A DNA stretch of 64,000 nt from Arthrospira sp. PCC 9108 (GCA_016745315.1 CP066886.1:3038501-3102500); one strand, 5' to 3'; shown: positions 1 to 9,752, counted from the stretch's first letter. Numbers and translations are program-made. The notes: generated by a model not told the origin, from the sequence alone.

Positions 1-21
1 TTGAGATATTTTGCTACTATT

Positions 22-774
22 TTAACGCCGATTTAGGCGCATCCTCAATCGAATCGGCACATAGGGAATCTCAAAATCATCAATCCAGCCAGTTTGTTTT
101 TCCCCCTTTTGATTAGCTTGCCAAATTCTGCCACTATTGACATCTAAACAAGTTAACCAACCCTGACCACAAACCCAAGTATCAATACAAATAGCATGAC
201 CAATACTAAGGGGTTGACCAGTTTTTTGAGTAGTATGACCACAAACCATAGTTTTGCCTGAATAGTGAGGGGAAGGATGATCAAATGATTGCCAAAATAG
301 CATCCTTTCCGGTTGTTTATTTAAAGGTAAATTGGGATACACATTAGCATGAACGAAAAAATGCGATCGGTTTTCCCACCAATTTCGACACACCTTTTCG
401 AGAAAATACCAATGTTTGTCAGGTATAGAATTAATCCACTTATACCCGCCATGATGACCATAAGAAGCCATGGTTTCTTCACCCCCAGAAGCCTGCCAAT
501 GATACCAGGCATTCCACCCCAAAGAACGCGATCGCAACATCAAAATTTCATGATTTCCCCGCAAAGCAATCAATTGCCCTCGGTCGTGTAAATCGATGAG
601 GCGATCGAGAATTCCCTTCGAGTCTGGGCCGCGATCCACATAGTCACCCAAGGTGACAATCTGGTCATTCGGTTGCAGTTGAATCGCCCGAATTAGGGCA
701 TCAAAAGCCACCGAACAACCGTGAATATCACCAATTGCCAAAGTGCGTTTAGGCTTGTGAATCCTACTACTCAT
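22..774 (-). CDS. Calcineurin-like metallophosphatase (serine/threonine phosphatase family)
   Basis: A 250-residue cytosolic protein with the phosphoesterase signature in order: GDIHG near residue 16, GDYVDRGPDS near 43, RGNHE near 72, and a later VCGHTTQ. These are the metal-ligand and catalytic blocks of the PPP/ApaH-like superfamily. The protein probably removes phosphate from a phosphoprotein or a dinucleotide; the substrate cannot be told from sequence. Its ATG overlaps the end of the L,D-transpeptidase gene by 8 bp, so the two are probably co-transcribed and translationally coupled. I see no lesion. The family call is firm; the substrate is unknown. Confidence 0.88.
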   Translation of the reverse strand: MSSRIHKPKRTLAIGDIHGCSVAFDALIRAIQLQPNDQIVTLGDYVDRGPDSKGILDRLIDLHDRGQLIALRGNHEILMLRSRSLGWNAWYHWQASGGEETMASYGHHGGYKWINSIPDKHWYFLEKVCRNWWENRSHFFVHANVYPNLPLNKQPERMLFWQSFDHPSPHYSGKTMVCGHTTQKTGQPLSIGHAICIDTWVCGQGWLTCLDVNSGRIWQANQKGEKQTGWIDDFEIPYVPIRLRMRLNRR

Positions 775-1270
775 GTACTACAACAGGTGTGCCAACTGAT
801 GCCCACTCAAACAGCCATCTAGCATGGTCTACAGCAACATTTGTGCAACCGTGACTAACTGGAGTTCCAAACATATTATGCCAGTAAGCGCCATGAATTG
901 CCATGCCCCCATCGTAGTACATTGTATAAGGAACATCCGGCACATCATAACCAGGGCCAGTCATACGGGTACTACGATACTTAGTTTGAACCCTAAAATT
1001 ACCAACACGGGTAGGAGTTGAGGGTTTTCCAGTAGAAACAATCACCGCATAAACTGCTTTATTTCCCTCCCAAGCGATCAACCGTTGGCTAGTTAGATCA
1101 ATTTGAATCCAACGCTCCGAAGATTGTTGTAAATCCAAAATCCGCCGCGCTATCATATTATGAAATTCTTGGGCTTGTACCGGAGTTGAATCGCTGTAAA
1201 GCACTGTTACCCCCAGACTCAGCCCCGCCACCAATAGTCCCAGCTTACGCCATGGAATTAAACTTTTCAT
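767..1270 (-). CDS. L,D-transpeptidase (YkuD domain), secreted
   Basis: A 167-residue protein with a positively charged N-terminus and a hydrophobic segment (about residues 8-28) that looks like a signal peptide. A YkuD catalytic domain follows. The active-site block is AIHGAYWHNMFGTPVSHGCT near residues 123-142, with the catalytic Cys in SHGC. Family members form 3-3 peptidoglycan cross-links or attach proteins to peptidoglycan in the periplasm. The gene is short for the family, with no LysM domain. It lies 52 bp downstream of eda and overlaps the phosphatase gene, suggesting a three-gene minus-strand unit. Confidence 0.88.
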   Translation of the reverse strand: MKSLIPWRKLGLLVAGLSLGVTVLYSDSTPVQAQEFHNMIARRILDLQQSSERWIQIDLTSQRLIAWEGNKAVYAVIVSTGKPSTPTRVGNFRVQTKYRSTRMTGPGYDVPDVPYTMYYDGGMAIHGAYWHNMFGTPVSHGCTNVAVDHARWLFEWASVGTPVVVHE

Positions 1271-1322
1271 AATTTCACCTTCCTACTCCTTCTCGTCGGG
1301 TCTGTGCATAACTACATCCATT

Positions 1323-2015
1323 TTAGAATAATTTTACTCTTTCTGAATCATCGGATGTGTCCCCATTTTCGGACTTATCCCCAGAGGTCAGGATATCGAT
1401 TAAATGTTGCGATCGCCCAGTAATTTCCTGCCAGTTACCCTGGGATATCGCCTGTTTAGGGAATAAATCTCCTGATAATCCCACCGCTATAGCCCCCCCT
1501 TCAATAAACTTAATAGCATTGTTTAAAGTCACTCCCCCAGTAGGAATCAAGGGTATTTGACCCAGGGGACCCTGTAAACTTTTAATATAATCAACACCTC
1601 CCACCGCTGAAATCGGAAAAACCTTAACACAACTCGCCCCATTTTGCCACGCGGTCACAATTTCCGTCGGCGATAAAGCCCCCGGAATTATCGGTATTTG
1701 CCTTTCTTGTGCTAATTCAATTAACGATAAATTAATGTGGGGAGAAAATATAAATTGTGCGCCACAATTGACAGCATCCCGTAAATTTTGACCCGTTAAA
1801 ATTGTGCCAGTCCCAATTAAACAATCCGGCAACTCTGACCTAAGTTTACTAATGATTTCCGGCACCATTTCGCCATTCCAGGTAATTTCAATTAAGCGAA
1901 TACCGCCCCGGCTGACAGCCCCAGCCATTTGTAAACCTAGCTCCCAACTGGGGGGGCGAATTACAGCGATCGCTTTATGGGTTTTCAGTTGTTTTAACCA
2001 ATCGCTATTTTCCAT
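1323..2015 (-). CDS. eda: 2-keto-3-deoxy-6-phosphogluconate / 4-hydroxy-2-oxoglutarate aldolase
   Basis: A 230-residue TIM-barrel aldolase. Visible family blocks are IEITWNG (catalytic Glu), IGTGTIL, and CVKVFPISAVGG with the Schiff-base Lys in VKVFP. The late IPTGGV forms the phosphate-binding loop. The enzyme cleaves KDPG to pyruvate and glyceraldehyde 3-phosphate (Entner-Doudoroff pathway) or splits 4-hydroxy-2-oxoglutarate. The C-terminal 20 residues are acidic and look disordered. It is the first gene of a minus-strand group with the L,D-transpeptidase and phosphatase and is divergent from the GST gene. The family is certain; the preferred substrate is inferred. Confidence 0.9.
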   Translation of the reverse strand: MENSDWLKQLKTHKAIAVIRPPSWELGLQMAGAVSRGGIRLIEITWNGEMVPEIISKLRSELPDCLIGTGTILTGQNLRDAVNCGAQFIFSPHINLSLIELAQERQIPIIPGALSPTEIVTAWQNGASCVKVFPISAVGGVDYIKSLQGPLGQIPLIPTGGVTLNNAIKFIEGGAIAVGLSGDLFPKQAISQGNWQEITGRSQHLIDILTSGDKSENGDTSDDSERVKLF

Positions 2016-2080
2016 AATCTCTAACTTCGTTATAATATTAGTTAAATTAGTCTCACGACATCAATTCCTGTTTACCAATT

Positions 2081-3106
2081 ATGGCTCCCACTCCCACTCC
2101 CACTCCCACCAAAAAAAGCGGTAGCCCCCTCCCCCCAGGGGCGATCGTCCGTTTAGGAAAGTTCGCCTGGACTACTATGTGGCGGTTGATGATGTCAAAG
2201 TTAGCCCCCCGTAATTCTTCTGGGGAATATATCCGCCCCGAAAGCCAATTTCGCCACCAGGTAGGGACAGCAGCCTATCCCCCAGAGGCGGGACGCTATC
2301 AGTTAATTGTGGGGTGGGGTTGTCCTTGGGCTCACAGAACCCTAGTTGTCAGGGCTTTAAAGGGGTTGTCCTCTGCGATATCCATAAACATCGTTTCTCC
2401 TTCCCCCGACTCGGGAATGTGGGTTTTTGACCAGCCAGAAGTCGAATTTAACACCCTACCTCAATTTTATCATAATGCTAAACCGGGTTATCAGGGGCGA
2501 GCTACTGTCCCCCTCTTGTGGGATACCCAGCAAAAGGCGATCGTTAATAATGAAAGCGCCGAAATTATTGTGATGTTAAATTCCGAGTTTCAGCAGTTCG
2601 CTAAATACCCCGACCTAGATTTATATCCTCCCGCCTTAAAAGAGGCGATCGACTCTTGGAATGAGCAAATTTATCACCATGTTAATAATGGTGTCTATCG
2701 CTGTGGTTTTGCCGCTACCCAAACCGCCTATGAAACCGCTTGTAATCAGCTATTTGATACCTTGGACTTAATCGACCAAACCCTAGCCAATTCCCGTTAT
2801 TTATGTGGCGATCGCATTACCTTAGCAGATGTGCGATTATTTACCACCCTCGTTAGATTTGATACCGTTTATTATAGTCTGTTCAAATGTCAGCGCCGCC
2901 GCCTCGTCGATTATCCAAATCTCTCCCCCTATTTGCGCGATATCTATCAACTTCCCGGAGTCGCCGAAACCTGCAACTTAGAAGTTATTAAACGAGACTA
3001 TTACGGCAATTTATTTCCCCTCAACCCCGGCGGAATTATCCCCCTCGGTCCTGACCTAGATCTAGATCAACCCCATTACCGCGATCGTCTTACCCAAACT
3101 AACTAA
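2081..3106 (+). CDS. Xi-class glutathione S-transferase (glutathionyl-hydroquinone reductase family)
   Basis: A 341-residue protein with the Xi-class active-site block GWGCPWAHRT near residue 80. The Cys in CPWA is the catalytic nucleophile that deglutathionylates hydroquinones. A thioredoxin-like fold is followed by an all-helical C-terminal domain containing CGDRITLADVRLFTTLVRFD. Length is normal for the YqjG/ECM4 family. The first ten residues come from a CTCCCA hexanucleotide repeat directly after the ATG, so the start could have been extended; the conserved part begins near residue 25. The gene is monocistronic, divergent from eda. Confidence 0.88.
   Translation: MAPTPTPTPTKKSGSPLPPGAIVRLGKFAWTTMWRLMMSKLAPRNSSGEYIRPESQFRHQVGTAAYPPEAGRYQLIVGWGCPWAHRTLVVRALKGLSSAISINIVSPSPDSGMWVFDQPEVEFNTLPQFYHNAKPGYQGRATVPLLWDTQQKAIVNNESAEIIVMLNSEFQQFAKYPDLDLYPPALKEAIDSWNEQIYHHVNNGVYRCGFAATQTAYETACNQLFDTLDLIDQTLANSRYLCGDRITLADVRLFTTLVRFDTVYYSLFKCQRRRLVDYPNLSPYLRDIYQLPGVAETCNLEVIKRDYYGNLFPLNPGGIIPLGPDLDLDQPHYRDRLTQTN
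2085..2108. repeat. CTCCCA hexanucleotide microsatellite at the GST start
   Basis: Four perfect tandem copies of CTCCCA begin one base after the ATG and encode a Pro-Thr run. Because the unit is 6 bp, a change in copy number would alter the length of the N-terminus without shifting the frame. Confidence 0.8.
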
Positions 3107-3134
3107 TTTTATATTAATTTTTAATTACTAATTG

Positions 3135-4450
3135 TTAATTACCCTTCCAGGTCTTGACAATATCCTCAATTTGTGCTGGGATGGGGCTAGGTACAAAAAT
3201 CGAGAAATCCTTGATTTTAGTATCCTGATTATCTAATCTTTTAGCCCGATTATCTAATTGGTCAGAAGCCCCTTGGTCAAATAATGTTGGTTGTATATAA
3301 ACTTCCTCTGAATTGCTCCCACTGCTTTTGACAAAATCACCCATAGGTTTAATACCATGTTCAAATCGATTTAAAATTGTCTTAAACGCCTCTATACTAT
3401 GATCTACACCAATCCAATTACGTTGCATTTCATCAGCGATCGCCAAACTTGTCCCCGAACCAGCAAAACAATCCAGTATCAAATCTCCTGGATTCGATGA
3501 AGCCGCAATTATTCTTCTCAATAAATCAGGATTTTTTCAGTTGGATATCCCGTAATTTTAACATTTTGATTATAAGCATCCCGGAACTCTAGCCAAATAT
3601 CCTGAACTCCCACCCCTGAATGTTCATTGAGATAAACCTTCCTTCTAGGATTACCATTTTTTGACCAGAATATTTCACCTCGTGCGTCCATTTCATCCAG
3701 AGTCTTTGGGGGATATTGCCAATGTTTACCCGGAGGCGGCATTTTACCCCGCCAAGGCTTCCCAGTTTCACCATGACGCACACCTGGTGCATGGAGTGGA
3801 ACTTTCATAAATTTACGGCCAGTTTCTGGTTCAATATATTGATACTCCTTTTTACTATTTTCAGACAGTGGCACTTTTGGTTGATTCCATATATATGTAT
3901 CTGACTTGGTATAAAATAAGATGAAATCAGCCGTTTTGCCATAAGTTCTACGAGTATAATTTTTAGGATTACATTTTTTTCGGACTATCATATTTCGATA
4001 GTTTTCAGCTCCAAAAACCTCATCCATTATTAGCTTAATATGAAAAATCATCTTTTCATCAAGATGTAAATAAATCGAGCCATGATTTGACAGTAATTGA
4101 TGCAGCCATATCAGACGTTCTCGTAAAAATTCCACGAACACAGCACCCGTCAAGGTATCATCATAAGCCTTCGACTGTTTTCGTGACAAAAAATGGCTTT
4201 CTGTAGCAAAAGGTGGGTCTATATAGATTAAATTAATACTTCCGCATATTTCTGGTTCCGTAGCCAATAAACGAAGAACATCTAAATTATCGCCAAAGTA
4301 TAACCTTTTAGGTGAAGCATGAGAATAAATACTTTTATATTCGACTAAATCACTATTAATAATTTCCTGGTATGATTTTTTATGGGCATAGACCAGCTCA
4401 ACTTGATTATGGTCAAGAAATTTATCTTTTTTAGGTATTCCAATTGCCAT
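3135..4450 (-). pseudogene. DNA adenine/cytosine-N4 methyltransferase, split by a frameshift in an A6 tract
   Basis: Two reading frames (3518-4450 and 3135-3521) together make one beta-class amino-methyltransferase. The upstream part carries LIYIDPPFATES, the catalytic DPPF motif. The downstream part carries LDCFAGSGTSLAIA, the S-adenosylmethionine-binding FxGSGT motif. The upstream frame ends just after TGYPTEK, where six A residues occur; one extra A would continue as NPDLLRRIIAASSNPGDLI and fuse the two parts perfectly. The gene is therefore frameshifted, phase-variable, rescued by -1 slippage on AAA, or misread in sequencing. It sits next to the putative restriction gene at 4461-5336, also on the minus strand. 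Confidence 0.82.
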
Positions 4451-4460
4451 AAATCAACTG

Positions 4461-5336
4461 TTATGATACTAACCACTCGACGTTTATGCGTTCTGGAAAC
4501 ATTCGGAGAGTAACTACCTTAACTTTACCATACCAAGCATCCTCAAGATCCGCATAATCTCGCCACATTGAACCCAGAAGTAAGCCGGGGCCATCGTTAA
4601 GGAATATGACTTTAAGATTTAATCCATGAGTTTGAGCATATTTCAGAATCTCACTAGCACAATCACGATATTGGCCTGTTCGATCATCTTCTTGAGTACC
4701 ACCTCGGTCTGAATCATATCTAGCTAAACCTACAGCAACTGGCTGATTATTATGTAATAAAACAAAGTCTACTGGGCGATTTGGTCTAGGATAATCATCA
4801 AATAACTCTCCTAATCTTACATCTTTGCCAGCACGTTGAGGGCCGATAATCTCCAGTGCTGAATATTGTTCACCAATAATTTTAAATAGCCTTTCTGTTA
4901 GATCATATCCTTTTTTTCCACGATCCTTATATTCCCACAGCACGGCACATAAAGCCTCATCAGGCATAGGTCTCGACAAAAATTGGGATTGAACTTCTGT
5001 AATTAAACGAAATCCCTTGCCAAATCTAGCACATATTTGATCAGCTAATGATTTTTTTTTGAGCATTTCTACAGGTGTTTCTGGACTCACATATTTTCGG
5101 AATACTCGACACAGTTGTATCCGCATCCAAACGGGTTGAACCTGTGAAATTGCTAAAAACAGATCCGTTGAAGAATGGGATCACTTTAACAGATGACCAA
5201 ATGTGACCAGTACAGGTTGATAAAGTTCACAGGCTAATGATAGGATATCTGGATAGTATTCACCAGCAGATAAGGTAATCCAAAGATGACCATCTTCCTG
5301 ATAATCTCGGAAGCTGGTTTGATCACTTTTTGACAA
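4461..5336 (-). pseudogene. Putative type II restriction endonuclease with an in-frame TGA
   Basis: The 221-residue frame at 4461-5126 has PVDFVLLHNNQPVAVGLARY followed by an Asp/Arg-rich block and resembles type II restriction enzymes, a call made from memory and from the adjacent methyltransferase. The frame stays open upstream to a TGA at 5181-5183. Beyond it, still in the same frame, lies a 51-codon segment that starts with TTG at 5336 after AGGAGAG. The simplest reading is one gene of about 290 codons cut by a nonsense codon. With the frameshifted methyltransferase, the whole restriction-modification pair appears inactive. Alternatively the shorter ORF from ATG 5126 is the working gene. 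Confidence 0.55.
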
Positions 5337-5483
5337 TTTGCTAATCTCTCCTTTTCATTGAATGATACCAAAAACCAGACAAATTAAAGGATTCCGAAGC
5401 CATAGCCTCAGAATCCTATGAAGTTAATTATAGAGCCGAATCCCCAGAATTAGGCAAAATATGTCCCCGTGACTTGGGAAAAA

Positions 5484-5627
5484 CTACATTAAGCCTAATT
5501 GAGACAGAATACCTTGGCCAGTCAGTAACTCGGTACCAACACCGATAACAAAACCAAGCATAGCGAGGCGACCGTTCCAGGTTTCTGCGAATTCGGTGAA
5601 ACCAAATTTAGTTCCTTGATTTTCCAT
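5484..5627 (-). CDS. hli: High-light-inducible protein (Hli/Scp family)
   Basis: A 47-residue one-helix protein. It contains the chlorophyll-binding signature ETWNGRLAMLGFVIGVGTEL at about residues 15-34, matching the ExxNGRxAMxG motif of the CAB/ELIP/HLIP family. A short polar N-terminus precedes one membrane helix. Hli proteins bind chlorophyll and carotenoid in the thylakoid and protect photosystem assembly under excess light. The ATG at 5627 is preceded by AGGAG at 11 bp. The gene is single and divergent from ispF. The identification is firm although the gene is very short; which paralogue it is cannot be told. Confidence 0.93.
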   Translation of the reverse strand: MENQGTKFGFTEFAETWNGRLAMLGFVIGVGTELLTGQGILSQLGLM

Positions 5628-5847
5628 TGTGAGCTACTCCTAAATAGGTTTGCTTGATTCAACTAAACAAAAGTTAACACACTGACCACCAACTTTGCAA
5701 CATTTCTTTACGCTTTTCTGAAAAAAAAATCCGCCAACGGCTGAAAGCCAGTCAAATAAAGGGTTTATCTTTTCCCCGGACTATGGGCGATCGCATCTAA
5801 TCAACAAACTAGCCCATAATAAAAACCGTAGTAGTAGAGAGAGCCCC

Positions 5848-6327
5848 ATGGACATTCGCATCGGCAACGGATACGATATTCACCAGCTAGTCGAAAACCG
5901 CCCCCTGATATTAGGCGGCCTGAAAATTGAGCATCATCTAGGATTACTCGGTCACAGTGATGCCGATGTCCTCACCCATGCCATCATGGACGCTATGTTA
6001 GGGGCACTAAGTTTAGGAGATATCGGCCTTTACTTTCCCCCCACAGATGAACGCTGGGCGGGTGCTGATAGCCTAGTCTTACTAGAACAAGTCCATGGTC
6101 TCATACAACAGCGAGGCTGGCAGTTATGTAACATAGACTCAGTAATTGTGGCTGAACGTCCCAAACTCAAACCCCATATCCCGACAATGCGCGATCGCAT
6201 CGCCAATGTCCTAAAATTAGAACCGGACCAGGTAAGCATCAAAGCCACCACCAACGAAAAACTCGGACCCGTAGGACGAGAGGAAGGAATAGCCGCTTAC
6301 GCCGTCACCCTCCTACAAAGAGCCTAA
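5848..6327 (+). CDS. ispF: 2-C-methyl-D-erythritol 2,4-cyclodiphosphate synthase
   Basis: A 159-residue enzyme of the non-mevalonate isoprenoid pathway that converts CDP-ME 2-phosphate to ME-2,4-cyclodiphosphate with release of CMP. Visible motifs are GNGYDIHQL (metal-binding Asp and His), LGLLGHSDADVLTHAIMDA (second metal His and the family signature), and the C-terminal KATTNEKLGPVGREEGIAAY. Length is typical for the homotrimeric family. It is followed after 29 bp by the peptide-binding lipoprotein gene. Confidence 0.95.
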   Translation: MDIRIGNGYDIHQLVENRPLILGGLKIEHHLGLLGHSDADVLTHAIMDAMLGALSLGDIGLYFPPTDERWAGADSLVLLEQVHGLIQQRGWQLCNIDSVIVAERPKLKPHIPTMRDRIANVLKLEPDQVSIKATTNEKLGPVGREEGIAAYAVTLLQRA

Positions 6328-6356
6328 AAGCGCAATCGCCATAAACTTTGCCAGTT

Positions 6357-8147
6357 ATGAACCATTTAGTCTATCCATGGTCAAAGCGCGGGTTACTCAT
6401 CCGCCTAGCCTCAGTATTATTAGTGATATTATTAACCCTAGGCTTATCGGGTTGTAGCGCCGCCCAATCTTCCGACAGACCCTCCCGCCTAGTCATTCCC
6501 ACCCCTAGCGGTCCGAGTACCTTTAACTATCCCCTAAATCAATCCGCCTATAGCGTTTTTGGCTATATTTATAGCCCCCTAATCGAAGAACACCCCGTCA
6601 CCGGAGAACTCCAACCGGGTTTGGCTGAGTCTTGGGAAATTGCCCCAAACGGTCAAAAGATTATCATCACCTTGCGATCGGGCTTAAAATGGTCTGATGG
6701 TGAACCCATGACCGTAGATGATGTGATTTTCACCTACAACGAAATTTATCTCAGTGACAAAATCCCCAGTAGCTTTAAAGATATTCTCAGAGTAGGACGC
6801 GATCGCACCCTACCCACCGTAGAAAAACTCGATGATCGGCGGATTGAATTTTCCGTCCCCGAACCCTTCGCCCCTTTTCTCCGATATGCAGGCGGTTTAC
6901 CAATTTTACCCGCCCATGTCTTAGCTGACTCCGTTCGGACCTTCGACTCTCAGGGAAATCTCCGATTTTTGAGTACCTGGGGAACCAATACCGACCCCCA
7001 GGAAATTGTTGGTAATGGTATGTACCGCATCAGAAGCTATAACTCCAATCAACGGGTTATCCTAGAACGTAACCCCTACTATTGGCGCGAAGACCCACAG
7101 GGGAACCCCCAACCCTATATAGACCAAATAGTGTGGCAAATTATCGAGAGTAGCGATACCCAGCTACTCAATTTTAGGTCTGGTTCCCTCGATACCCTAG
7201 ACGTTCAACCGGAAGCCTTCCCCCTGCTGAAACCTGAAGAAACCAGGGGTCAATATACTATCTACAGTCCCGGTCCTGATACCGGAACTGTGTTTATGTC
7301 CTTTAATCTTAATCAGGGTAAAAATCCCGACGGTAGACCTTTTGTGGAACCCCATAAATCCCTATGGTTTAATAATCTAGCCTTCCGTCAAGCAGTATAT
7401 TATAGCATCAATAGAGAGGTGATGAAAAACAATATTTTTTTAGGATTGGGTGAGTTACAACATTCCCCTATCCCGGTACAAAGTCCTTTTTATCTATCTC
7501 CAGAACAGGGATTAAGAACCTATAACTATAACCCGGAAAAAGCTAGGAAATTATTGCTGGAGGCAGGTTTTTCCTATAATGAGAATGGCAATTTAATCGA
7601 TGCTGAAGGTAATCAAGTACGGTTTACCTTGTTGGCGAGTGCCGGGAGAAAAGTCCGGGAACAAATGGCGACTCAAATTGCTCAAGATTTATCCCGAATC
7701 GGCATCCGAGTTGATCCGCTTTTTTTGAGTTTTAATACTTATGTTAATCGGTTGTCTAAGACTCGCGATTGGGAGGCTTTTTTGGGTGGATTTACCGGAG
7801 GAGTTTTAGAACCCCATGGCGGCTATAATATTTGGTCAGTGAATGGTCGTCTGCATACCTTTAATCAAGGTCAGCAACCGGGAGAACCAGAAATAGAAGG
7901 TTGGGTGGTATCAGACTGGGAGCAAAAAATTGATGATTTATATGTGCAGGCTTCCCAGGAACTAGATAATGATAAACGTAGGGAACTTTATGGGGAAGCT
8001 CAGAAAATTATTGCCGAAAATTTGCCGTTTCTGTATATGGTTAATCCTTTGGTATTCGATGCTATACGCGATCGCATAGAAGGCATTGACTATACACCTA
8101 TCGGCAGAGGTTTCTGGAATTTATACGAGTTGAAAATTCGGGAATAG
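6357..8147 (+). CDS. ABC-transporter peptide/nickel-type substrate-binding lipoprotein
   Basis: An extracytoplasmic solute-binding protein of family 5 (DppA/OppA/NikA type), about 596 residues. The N-terminus is basic, then hydrophobic, ending in the lipobox LGLSGC, so the mature protein is probably lipid-anchored. Family blocks include LAESWEIAPNGQKIIITLR, WSDGEPMTVDDVIFTYN, and a late PFLYMVNPLVF. I take ATG 6357; a TTG at 6348 in frame is the alternative. No permease or ATPase genes are adjacent, so it may work with components encoded elsewhere. The ligand is unknown. Confidence 0.88.
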   Translation: MNHLVYPWSKRGLLIRLASVLLVILLTLGLSGCSAAQSSDRPSRLVIPTPSGPSTFNYPLNQSAYSVFGYIYSPLIEEHPVTGELQPGLAESWEIAPNGQKIIITLRSGLKWSDGEPMTVDDVIFTYNEIYLSDKIPSSFKDILRVGRDRTLPTVEKLDDRRIEFSVPEPFAPFLRYAGGLPILPAHVLADSVRTFDSQGNLRFLSTWGTNTDPQEIVGNGMYRIRSYNSNQRVILERNPYYWREDPQGNPQPYIDQIVWQIIESSDTQLLNFRSGSLDTLDVQPEAFPLLKPEETRGQYTIYSPGPDTGTVFMSFNLNQGKNPDGRPFVEPHKSLWFNNLAFRQAVYYSINREVMKNNIFLGLGELQHSPIPVQSPFYLSPEQGLRTYNYNPEKARKLLLEAGFSYNENGNLIDAEGNQVRFTLLASAGRKVREQMATQIAQDLSRIGIRVDPLFLSFNTYVNRLSKTRDWEAFLGGFTGGVLEPHGGYNIWSVNGRLHTFNQGQQPGEPEIEGWVVSDWEQKIDDLYVQASQELDNDKRRELYGEAQKIIAENLPFLYMVNPLVFDAIRDRIEGIDYTPIGRGFWNLYELKIRE

Positions 8148-8157
8148 GCATAAATAA

Positions 8158-8994
8158 ATGGTTACCTCAGATGACCATGAGGGAAGAGCAAGGAAATTGG
8201 CAATGACACCGGAAGCATTAAAACAGCTATTAGAATATGTCGCACAAGGCTATTTATCCCCCATAGAAGCCCTGAACAAAATGCGATATTTTGACTTTGA
8301 GACCGTCGGAAATTATGCCAAAATAGACAATCACCGACAACTAAGAACCGGATTCCCGGAAGTGATTTGGGGACCCGGAAAAACCCCAGAGCAAATCCGA
8401 GAAATAATGCAGACTATGCAGGGGCGAAATCCGGTAGTGATGGCGACCCGAATTGAACCCCAAGTGTATGAAGAACTGCGGCGGGAAATGCCAGATTTAG
8501 AATATTATCGAGAAGCTAGGATTTGTGCCTTAGATGGGCGTTATCGGTCCGCTGAAGCTCAATCGGTCGGTGTGATAGGAATTTTAACCGCCGGAACTGC
8601 TGATATATCTGTCGCCGAGGAAGCCGCCGTCACCGCCAGCTTATCAGGATTTCAGGTAAAGCGACTGTGGGATGTGGGGGTAGCGGGAATCCACCGACTA
8701 TTAGGAAACTGGCATTTAATTTCCGATGCTGATGTTTTAATTGTAGTGGCGGGGATGGAAGGTGCTTTACCAAGTGTGGTTGCTGGTTTAGCCGATTGTC
8801 CAGTAATTGCTGTACCAACCAGTATCGGCTATGGTGCAAGTTTTAATGGGTTAGCACCCCTATTAACTATGCTGAATTCCTGTGCGGCGGGTGTAGGAGT
8901 AGTCAATATAGATAACGGATTTGGCGCGGCTATATTAGCTGGCCAAATCCTGCGAGTGGGGGAGCGATTAAACAGAAAAATGGGTCAGGAATGA
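8158..8994 (+). CDS. larB: Nickel pincer cofactor biosynthesis protein LarB
   Basis: A 278-residue protein with a C-terminal PurE/NCAIR-mutase-like domain: GILTAGTADISVAEEAAVTA, then VGVAGIHRLL, VVAGMEGALPSVVAGL, and VPTSIGYGASFNGLAPLLTM. This pattern is characteristic of LarB, which carboxylates nicotinic acid adenine dinucleotide in nickel-pincer cofactor synthesis. The conserved N-terminal helical region (LEYVAQGYLSPIEALNKMR) is present. LarC and LarE are not nearby. The start could also be the ATG at 8203. The gene converges on the GNAT gene with a 10-bp overlap. Confidence 0.88.
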   Translation: MVTSDDHEGRARKLAMTPEALKQLLEYVAQGYLSPIEALNKMRYFDFETVGNYAKIDNHRQLRTGFPEVIWGPGKTPEQIREIMQTMQGRNPVVMATRIEPQVYEELRREMPDLEYYREARICALDGRYRSAEAQSVGVIGILTAGTADISVAEEAAVTASLSGFQVKRLWDVGVAGIHRLLGNWHLISDADVLIVVAGMEGALPSVVAGLADCPVIAVPTSIGYGASFNGLAPLLTMLNSCAAGVGVVNIDNGFGAAILAGQILRVGERLNRKMGQE

Positions 8995-9617
8995 GACAAG
9001 TTTTTGCACAAAAACAGTCGCCGAGGCTGACCCAAAAACACGGAATCCCAACTCCAATCTATCTGGGCTATGCGATAGCCCACTTGATGGTAAAGTTGTC
9101 GTGCTTGGGAATTATTTTCGAGAACATGAAGGTACAAATCAGAGAACCCCCATTTCATAGCGACTTGTTCGCAACCAATCAGGAGTTCTCTAGCCACACC
9201 TTGGCGCCGGGCTGTGGGATGAACAGCTAAATTAGAAATATATGGATAGCGATCGCCAATAGACCAGGGACTGGGCGATCTTAACCCCATTTCTACCGTT
9301 CCTACCAAATGTTCTGGGACATTTAGAGGTATATTACCTAATTTATGAGGAGAATCTGCGATCGCAGCCACTAGACAGGTATAATACCCCGAGCTAGTAG
9401 CCAAGCGATTACGCAAATCCTCGTAAATGCCCAAGCGAAAAATAGGATACATCAAGCCACCGAGTCCCTGTCGAGTATGAAAACTCTCAGCGAGGATCTC
9501 CGTTAATCGGGTAACATCAGCCCGTAGGGCTACCCTAATTTTGAGGGGATACCCGTGTGAGGTACCACCGGAACCTTCTCGTTTGTAAGTTGTTGAGGTC
9601 AAGAAGAACGGCTCCAC
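8985..9617 (-). CDS. GNAT-family N-acetyltransferase
   Basis: A 210-residue acetyltransferase. The acetyl-CoA pyrophosphate loop is visible in ISNLAVHPTARRQGVARELL (motif A, R/QxxGxA), followed by motif B, LYLHVLENNSQARQLYHQVG. The resemblance is to RimI-like enzymes, but the substrate cannot be assigned. The first 25 residues are not obviously part of the fold, so the true start may be internal. The 3' end overlaps larB convergently by 10 bp. Confidence 0.82.
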   Translation of the reverse strand: MEPFFLTSTTYKREGSGGTSHGYPLKIRVALRADVTRLTEILAESFHTRQGLGGLMYPIFRLGIYEDLRNRLATSSGYYTCLVAAIADSPHKLGNIPLNVPEHLVGTVEMGLRSPSPWSIGDRYPYISNLAVHPTARRQGVARELLIGCEQVAMKWGFSDLYLHVLENNSQARQLYHQVGYRIAQIDWSWDSVFLGQPRRLFLCKNLSHS

Positions 9618-9712
9618 GATTCCAAGCCAACTTCTTTACACTGTACCATTACTCCATTGGCATCGGATCAATTAACAAGGCGGGTGAGCGGACTAGGCGG
9701 CTCATTATAGCT

Positions 9713-9752
9713 TTTGACACTCCTCGCCCTGAAGTGCGAGGATTCTTGAGCT
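9713..9752 (-). mobile_element. IS200/IS605-type right-end hairpin
   Basis: On the minus strand, CCTCGCACTTCAGGGCGAGG forms a stem-loop directly followed by AGTGTCAA. This is the form of the right end, and of the 3' hairpin of the omega RNA, of IS200/IS605 and TnpB elements in cyanobacteria. A degenerate copy of the same hairpin lies at about 11866-11885. I infer that the two mark remains of one or two such elements surrounding the introns described here. Confidence 0.5.
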
